A stretch of 64,000 nt of DNA from Drouetiella sp036703255 (GTDB taxonomy: Bacteria > Cyanobacteriota > Cyanobacteriia > Elainellales > Elainellaceae): contig DATNPL010000081.1 in the NCBI GenBank assembly GCA_036703255.1, positions 10,647-74,646 on the forward strand. The letters are read 5' to 3'. The position numbers and the translations under genes are program-made. This document shows, piece by piece, positions 60,325 through 64,000 of the stretch. Numbering within the stretch: position 1 is the first letter of the stretch; each line of letters begins with the position of its first letter. Below the pieces are notes generated by a model. That model made no database searches. It was not told where the DNA came from and was given only the letters and a program-made list of their open reading frames with translations.

Positions 60325-62949
60325 ATGTCCCCCTTTCTCAGCGGCACTCAAATTAGACAAACTTTTCTGGATTTCTATGCGGCTAGAGGGCATCAGATCT
60401 TGCCCAGCGCCTCGCTTGTACCAGAAGATCCAACCGTGCTGCTGACGATCGCCGGGATGTTGCCCTTCAAGCCCATCTTTTTGGGACAGCGCCAATCTGA
60501 GTTTCCCCGCGCCACCACTTCCCAGAAATGCATTCGCACCAACGACATTGAGAACGTGGGACGAACAGCGCGGCACCATACGTTTTTTGAGATGCTGGGC
60601 AACTTCAGCTTTGGGGACTATTTTAAGGAGCAGGCGATCGCTTGGGCTTGGGAGCTTTCGACGCAGGTGTTTGGGCTACCGCCAGAAAATTTGGTAGTCA
60701 GCGTGTTTCGAGAAGATGACGAAGCCTTTGCCATTTGGCGTGATCAGATCGGCATTCCTGCCCATCGGATTCAGCGCATGGGTGAGGCCGATAACTTTTG
60801 GGCGTCAGGCGCGACTGGCCCTTGTGGCCCTTGCTCTGAAATTTATTATGACTTTCATCCTGAGCTGGGCGATGCCCATATTGACCTAGAAGATGACTCC
60901 CGCTTCATTGAGTTTTACAACTTGGTGTTCATGCAGTATAACCGTGATGCGGAGGGCAATCTGACTCCGCTTCAGGCAAGGAACATCGATACAGGTCTAG
61001 GGCTAGAGCGGATGGCACAAATCCTGCAAAAAGTGCCCAATAATTACGAAACCGATCTGATCTTGCCGATTATCAAAACTGCTGCCGAAATTGCTGGAAT
61101 TGACTATACCCAGGCCGACGAAAGTACTAAAGTCTCTTTGAAAGTAATTGGCGATCACGTCCGGTCGGTTGTGCATATGATAGCCGATGGCATCAGCGCC
61201 TCTAATTTAGGCCGGGGCTATGTTTTGCGGCGGCTGATTCGGCGGGTGGTGCGGCATGGGCGGCTGATCGGCATTGAAAAAGAGTTCACCTCTGAAGTGG
61301 CCGAAACGGCGATCGCCCTCTCAGAAATCGCTTACCCGCTCGTGCGTCAGCGCGAAAAGCAAATTAAAGCAGAGCTACAGCTTGAGGAGTCTCGCTTCCG
61401 CGAAACCCTCGATCGCGGCGAAAAGCTGTTGGCAGAAGTGATCGAGAAAGTCGGTGAAAAAGGCGAAATCTCCGGCCATGATGCCTTTGTTCTCTACGAT
61501 ACTTTTGGCTTTCCCCTAGAGCTAACTCAGGAAGTGGCTGAAGAAAAGGGGCTAACCGTGGATGCTGAGGGCTTTGCTGCCGAAATGGATCAACAGCGCC
61601 AGCGATCGCAAGCTGCCCACGAAACCATTGATCTGACGGTGCAGGGGACGCTAGACACCCTGGCGGAAAGCTTAGACCAAACGCAGTTCCTCGGCTATTC
61701 TCAGGTGGCTAGCGGCGCTGCGGTTCAGGTGCTATTGGTGGGAGGACAGTCCGTTGCGACGGCCTCGGCAGGAGATGAAGTGCAAATCATCCTTGACCAA
61801 ACGCCCTTCTATGCAGAATCTGGCGGCCAGATTGCCGATCGCGGCTATCTCTCTGGCGATGAAACACTGATAAGGGTCGAGGATGTCCAGAAGAGCGGCA
61901 GTCTGTTTGTTCACTACGGGCAAATTGAGCGGGGATCGCTGAAGGTGGGCGATCGCGTCACGGCGCAAATTGACTTGGCCTGCCGTCGTCGCGCCCAGGC
62001 TAACCACACGGCCACTCACTTGCTTCAGGCGGCACTGCGGCAGATTGTCGATGAAAACATCGCCCAGGCCGGGTCGCTTGTCTCTTTCGATCGCCTCCGC
62101 TTTGACTTCAACTTACCCCGTGCCGTCACGGCGGCAGAGCTGCAAAAAATTGAGGAGCAAATCAACACCTGGATTGCTGAAGGGCATCAGGCAGAGGTGG
62201 AAGTGATGGCGATCGCTGCTGCTAAAGCCAAAGGGGCGATCGCCATGTTTGGCGAAAAGTATGGCGACGAAGTGCGGGTGATTGATTTTCCCGGCGTGTC
62301 GATGGAGCTGTGTGGCGGTACCCACGTAGCCAATACGGCAGAAATTGGGCTGTTCAAGCTGATTTCTGAGTCGGGTGTGGCGGCAGGCATTCGCCGGATT
62401 GAGGCGGTTGCGGGTCTGGCAGCGCTGGAATACCTGAGCCTGCGAGATAAGATTGTGCGGGAGCTAAGCGATCGCTTCAAGGCCAAGCCTGAAGATCTGA
62501 CCGATCGCGTCATGGCGCTGCAAGCTGAGCTAAAGAACACCCAAAAGCAGCTAGAGGCAGTAAAGGGTGAACTGGCGCTGGCAAAATCTGATCAGTTGCT
62601 GAGTCAGGCCGAGGCGATTGGCTCTTTTCAGATCCTGGTGGCTTCTCTAGCCGAGGTGGATGCAGAATCCTTGAAGACGGTCGCAGAGCGATTGTTGCAA
62701 AAGCTGGGAGAAGGGGCGATCGTCCTGGGTTCTGCTGAGGCTGAGAAAGTAAACCTGGTGGCAGCCTTTAGCCCTGGTGTGAATCAGAAGGGTCTGCAAG
62801 CCGGAAAATTTATTGGGGCGATCGCTAAACTCTGTGGCGGCGGCGGCGGCGGGCGACCCAACCTGGCACAGGCAGGCGGCAAAGATGCTAGCAAGCTGCC
62901 AGATGCCTTAGCAGCAGCTCAGATGCAGCTCCGGGAAGGGTTAGGTTAG
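60325..62949 (+). CDS. alaS: Alanyl-tRNA synthetase
   Basis: The start at 60325 (MSPFLSGTQIRQTFLDFY) gives 874 residues, the normal size; the 26-residue upstream extension is not conserved-like. Class II motifs are present: ASLVPEDPTVLLTIAGMLPF, the HTFFEMLGNFSFGDYF segment and NIDTGLGLERMAQIL. The editing domain has NHTATHLLQAALRQ and ELCGGTHVANT, which bind zinc. The C-Ala domain ends GGGGGGRPNLAQAGG. The enzyme charges tRNA-Ala and edits Ser and Gly. It stands alone, with about 200 bp of non-coding sequence before the next gene. Confidence 0.97.
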   Translation: MSPFLSGTQIRQTFLDFYAARGHQILPSASLVPEDPTVLLTIAGMLPFKPIFLGQRQSEFPRATTSQKCIRTNDIENVGRTARHHTFFEMLGNFSFGDYFKEQAIAWAWELSTQVFGLPPENLVVSVFREDDEAFAIWRDQIGIPAHRIQRMGEADNFWASGATGPCGPCSEIYYDFHPELGDAHIDLEDDSRFIEFYNLVFMQYNRDAEGNLTPLQARNIDTGLGLERMAQILQKVPNNYETDLILPIIKTAAEIAGIDYTQADESTKVSLKVIGDHVRSVVHMIADGISASNLGRGYVLRRLIRRVVRHGRLIGIEKEFTSEVAETAIALSEIAYPLVRQREKQIKAELQLEESRFRETLDRGEKLLAEVIEKVGEKGEISGHDAFVLYDTFGFPLELTQEVAEEKGLTVDAEGFAAEMDQQRQRSQAAHETIDLTVQGTLDTLAESLDQTQFLGYSQVASGAAVQVLLVGGQSVATASAGDEVQIILDQTPFYAESGGQIADRGYLSGDETLIRVEDVQKSGSLFVHYGQIERGSLKVGDRVTAQIDLACRRRAQANHTATHLLQAALRQIVDENIAQAGSLVSFDRLRFDFNLPRAVTAAELQKIEEQINTWIAEGHQAEVEVMAIAAAKAKGAIAMFGEKYGDEVRVIDFPGVSMELCGGTHVANTAEIGLFKLISESGVAAGIRRIEAVAGLAALEYLSLRDKIVRELSDRFKAKPEDLTDRVMALQAELKNTQKQLEAVKGELALAKSDQLLSQAEAIGSFQILVASLAEVDAESLKTVAERLLQKLGEGAIVLGSAEAEKVNLVAAFSPGVNQKGLQAGKFIGAIAKLCGGGGGGRPNLAQAGGKDASKLPDALAAAQMQLREGLG

Positions 62950-63175
62950 TTTCAACACAATTTCCTCTCCGTAATTCTACTCTCGTAATTTCACTATTTT
63001 TGGTTATTTCTTCACGGCTCCTTTGCGTAATTTTAGGCTCTGCGCGATTAGTCTTGAGATGAGGCGAGTTCAGACGCCTGTTCAAGGAAGTGGCAGACAG
63101 AAATGGGGGCTCATTGCCTGTCTGCCTGCCTTGAGCCTTGATGTAAAAGTCGGTAATGACTTTCCCATCGTTCTG

Positions 63176-63700
63176 CTATACGACTGACGGCGGCAACAAG
63201 CCTGGCTCAACATATGACCAGCCTCCTGATGTTGTTCTAGCCGTGGATAAAGGTTCGCCGTCGCTGATTTTTCGCAACTGTGCCACGCTGAATGGAACTT
63301 GCACCTTCTGTAAACGACGGATGTAGAGTAAATTTACGCACTCGCCGCTTTGAGAGGCATCGGAATACAGTTTTATTTCACCCTCTTGTAGTGTGGCAAT
63401 CAAACGATTGATCCAGCCTTTTTTAACATCAGACAACTCACGCTTATCCTCCCAACCCACTATCTCAGCCTGATAATGAATTGTGGCTAAGTCATCGGTA
63501 ACGGAGAGGTATAGACGCACCGGAGCATCGACAGAGGGCGGGTTTTCACGCAATGCCCTAATAGCACTACTGGAGTAAGGTTGAAGAAACATAATCTGTT
63601 CGGGGAGGACAGACTGTACTTGAAGAATTTCATCTAGGACTGACTTGAAAACGCCATTGATAAAGAGTGCAAAGGGCTTGAGTGTACAACTTGTTTGCAT
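63176..63700 (-). CDS. Protein of unknown function, 174 residues
   Basis: I recognise no domain. The protein starts MQTSCTLKPFALFINGVFKS and has a helical middle (VLDEILQVQSVLPEQIMFLQ). A strand-rich core follows (PVRLYLSVTDDLATIHYQAE, then WEDKRELSDVKKGWINRLIA) and a C-terminal basic part (LYIRRLQKVQVPFSV). Its sequence is a little reminiscent of EVE-like or PUA-like folds in the strand pattern, but no signature is clear. It is close to the IS fragment at the right edge, so it may belong to accessory DNA. Confidence 0.6.
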   Translation of the reverse strand: MQTSCTLKPFALFINGVFKSVLDEILQVQSVLPEQIMFLQPYSSSAIRALRENPPSVDAPVRLYLSVTDDLATIHYQAEIVGWEDKRELSDVKKGWINRLIATLQEGEIKLYSDASQSGECVNLLYIRRLQKVQVPFSVAQLRKISDGEPLSTARTTSGGWSYVEPGLLPPSVV

Positions 63701-63790
63701 GATTTCAAAGACTTATGCGAAGTGATAAGGTACCGCAGACGCAGCACCAATACTTAGAGTGCCCAACCCGATGTGTAGATGCCCAAACCT

Positions 63791-64000
63791 AGGGCGTGTC
63801 ATCAAATAAGCCAAATGACAGCTGCGGCAAGGTGAATAGCACCCAGGAAATTGACCGCTCGTTTGTCATAACGGGTGGCAATCGCTCGATACTGCTTGAG
63901 TTTGGCAAAGAAGTTTTCAATCAAGTGCCGCGCTTTGTAGAGGTCTTTGTCATACTCCCGCAGGTGCTTGCGGTTGCGTCTCGGGGGAATGACTGCGCTC
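63791..64000 (-). mobile_element. IS5-type element, right end, cut by the window edge
   Basis: The element end is taken from the sequence AGGGCGTGTCATCAAATAAG at 63791-63810, typical of the terminal repeats of IS5/IS427-type elements. It enters the transposase gene directly. The other end lies outside the window. No target duplication can be assessed. Confidence 0.7.
63802..64000 (-). CDS. IS5-family transposase, C-terminal part (partial)
   Basis: The minus-strand frame encodes the C-terminal 65 residues of an IS5-family DDE transposase: IPPRRNRKHLREYDKDLYKA, RHLIENFFAKLKQYRAIATR, then YDKRAVNFLGAIHLAAAVIW, with a stop TGA at 63802-63804. The Glu in LIENFF-type context is the third acidic residue of the DDE triad. 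The N-terminal part is outside the window. The frame is open to the edge, so the copy may be intact. Confidence 0.9.
   Translation of the reverse strand, partial: SAVIPPRRNRKHLREYDKDLYKARHLIENFFAKLKQYRAIATRYDKRAVNFLGAIHLAAAVIWLI

Noticed and set aside
1..64000. CRISPR array, prophage genes, rRNA operon
   Set aside because: No regularly spaced short repeats, no capsid, integrase or terminase genes, and no rRNA sequence were seen.

Overview
The window looks like chromosomal DNA of a cyanobacterium. The octamer GCGATCGC (HIP1) and its core recur throughout. Typical cyanobacterial genes are present: a menA-type phytyltransferase, Vipp1/IM30, class II FBPase/SBPase, HemA, HtrA, and a two-piece PRODH-P5CDH. 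The tmRNA encodes the cyanobacterial-style tag ANNIVPFARKAAAVA. I cannot name genus or species; many GAF kinases, CHAT proteins and toxin-antitoxin genes would suit a filamentous or otherwise large-genome lineage.

Layout. Positions 1-6.6 kb hold a thioredoxin-like [2Fe-2S] ferredoxin gene followed by an accessory block: a secreted V8-like protease, ParDE, a nucleotidyltransferase broken by a stop codon, and a long TPR-CHAT protein. The block is bracketed by a 223-bp direct repeat, because the 3' end of the ferredoxin gene reappears after the CHAT gene. Then come an EamA transporter, a pentapeptide-repeat membrane protein, a 1.2-kb stretch without a clear gene, and a deoxyhypusine-synthase-like gene. 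From 11.3 to 17.1 kb is the operon rimP-nusA-ylxR-infB (minus strand). From 17.3 to 31.2 kb are a membrane protein, an alpha/beta hydrolase, DUF1643, vipp1, a thioredoxin, DUF72, a histidine kinase with a probable bilin-binding GAF domain, ssrA, an MscS channel, a P-loop ATPase and a GIY-YIG protein. A MITE-like element follows at 31.2 kb, then menA, the bifunctional proline-catabolism enzyme, two sensor kinases, a GATase, a transketolase-like enzyme, a truncated HicB and HtrA (31.5-47 kb).

The most striking locus is 47.4-51.9 kb. Four tightly packed minus-strand genes encode NACHT-HEAT ATPase, MntA-type nucleotidyltransferase, HepT-type HEPN RNase and CHAT protease. The C-terminus of the NACHT protein and the N-terminus of the CHAT protein carry nearly the same short motif, as expected for a sensor recruiting its effector. 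A small Xre regulator with a perfect 20-bp palindrome just upstream lies at the distal end. I propose this as a composite immune or cell-suicide module.

From 52 to 63 kb the content is mostly housekeeping: Uma2, hemA, glpX, a nucleotidyltransferase-fold protein, a YheT-like hydrolase, hisC, a GGDEF protein and alaS. The right edge cuts through an IS5-type transposase. Many genes end in long perfect hairpins, several sharing a GCGC-NNN-GCGC apex.
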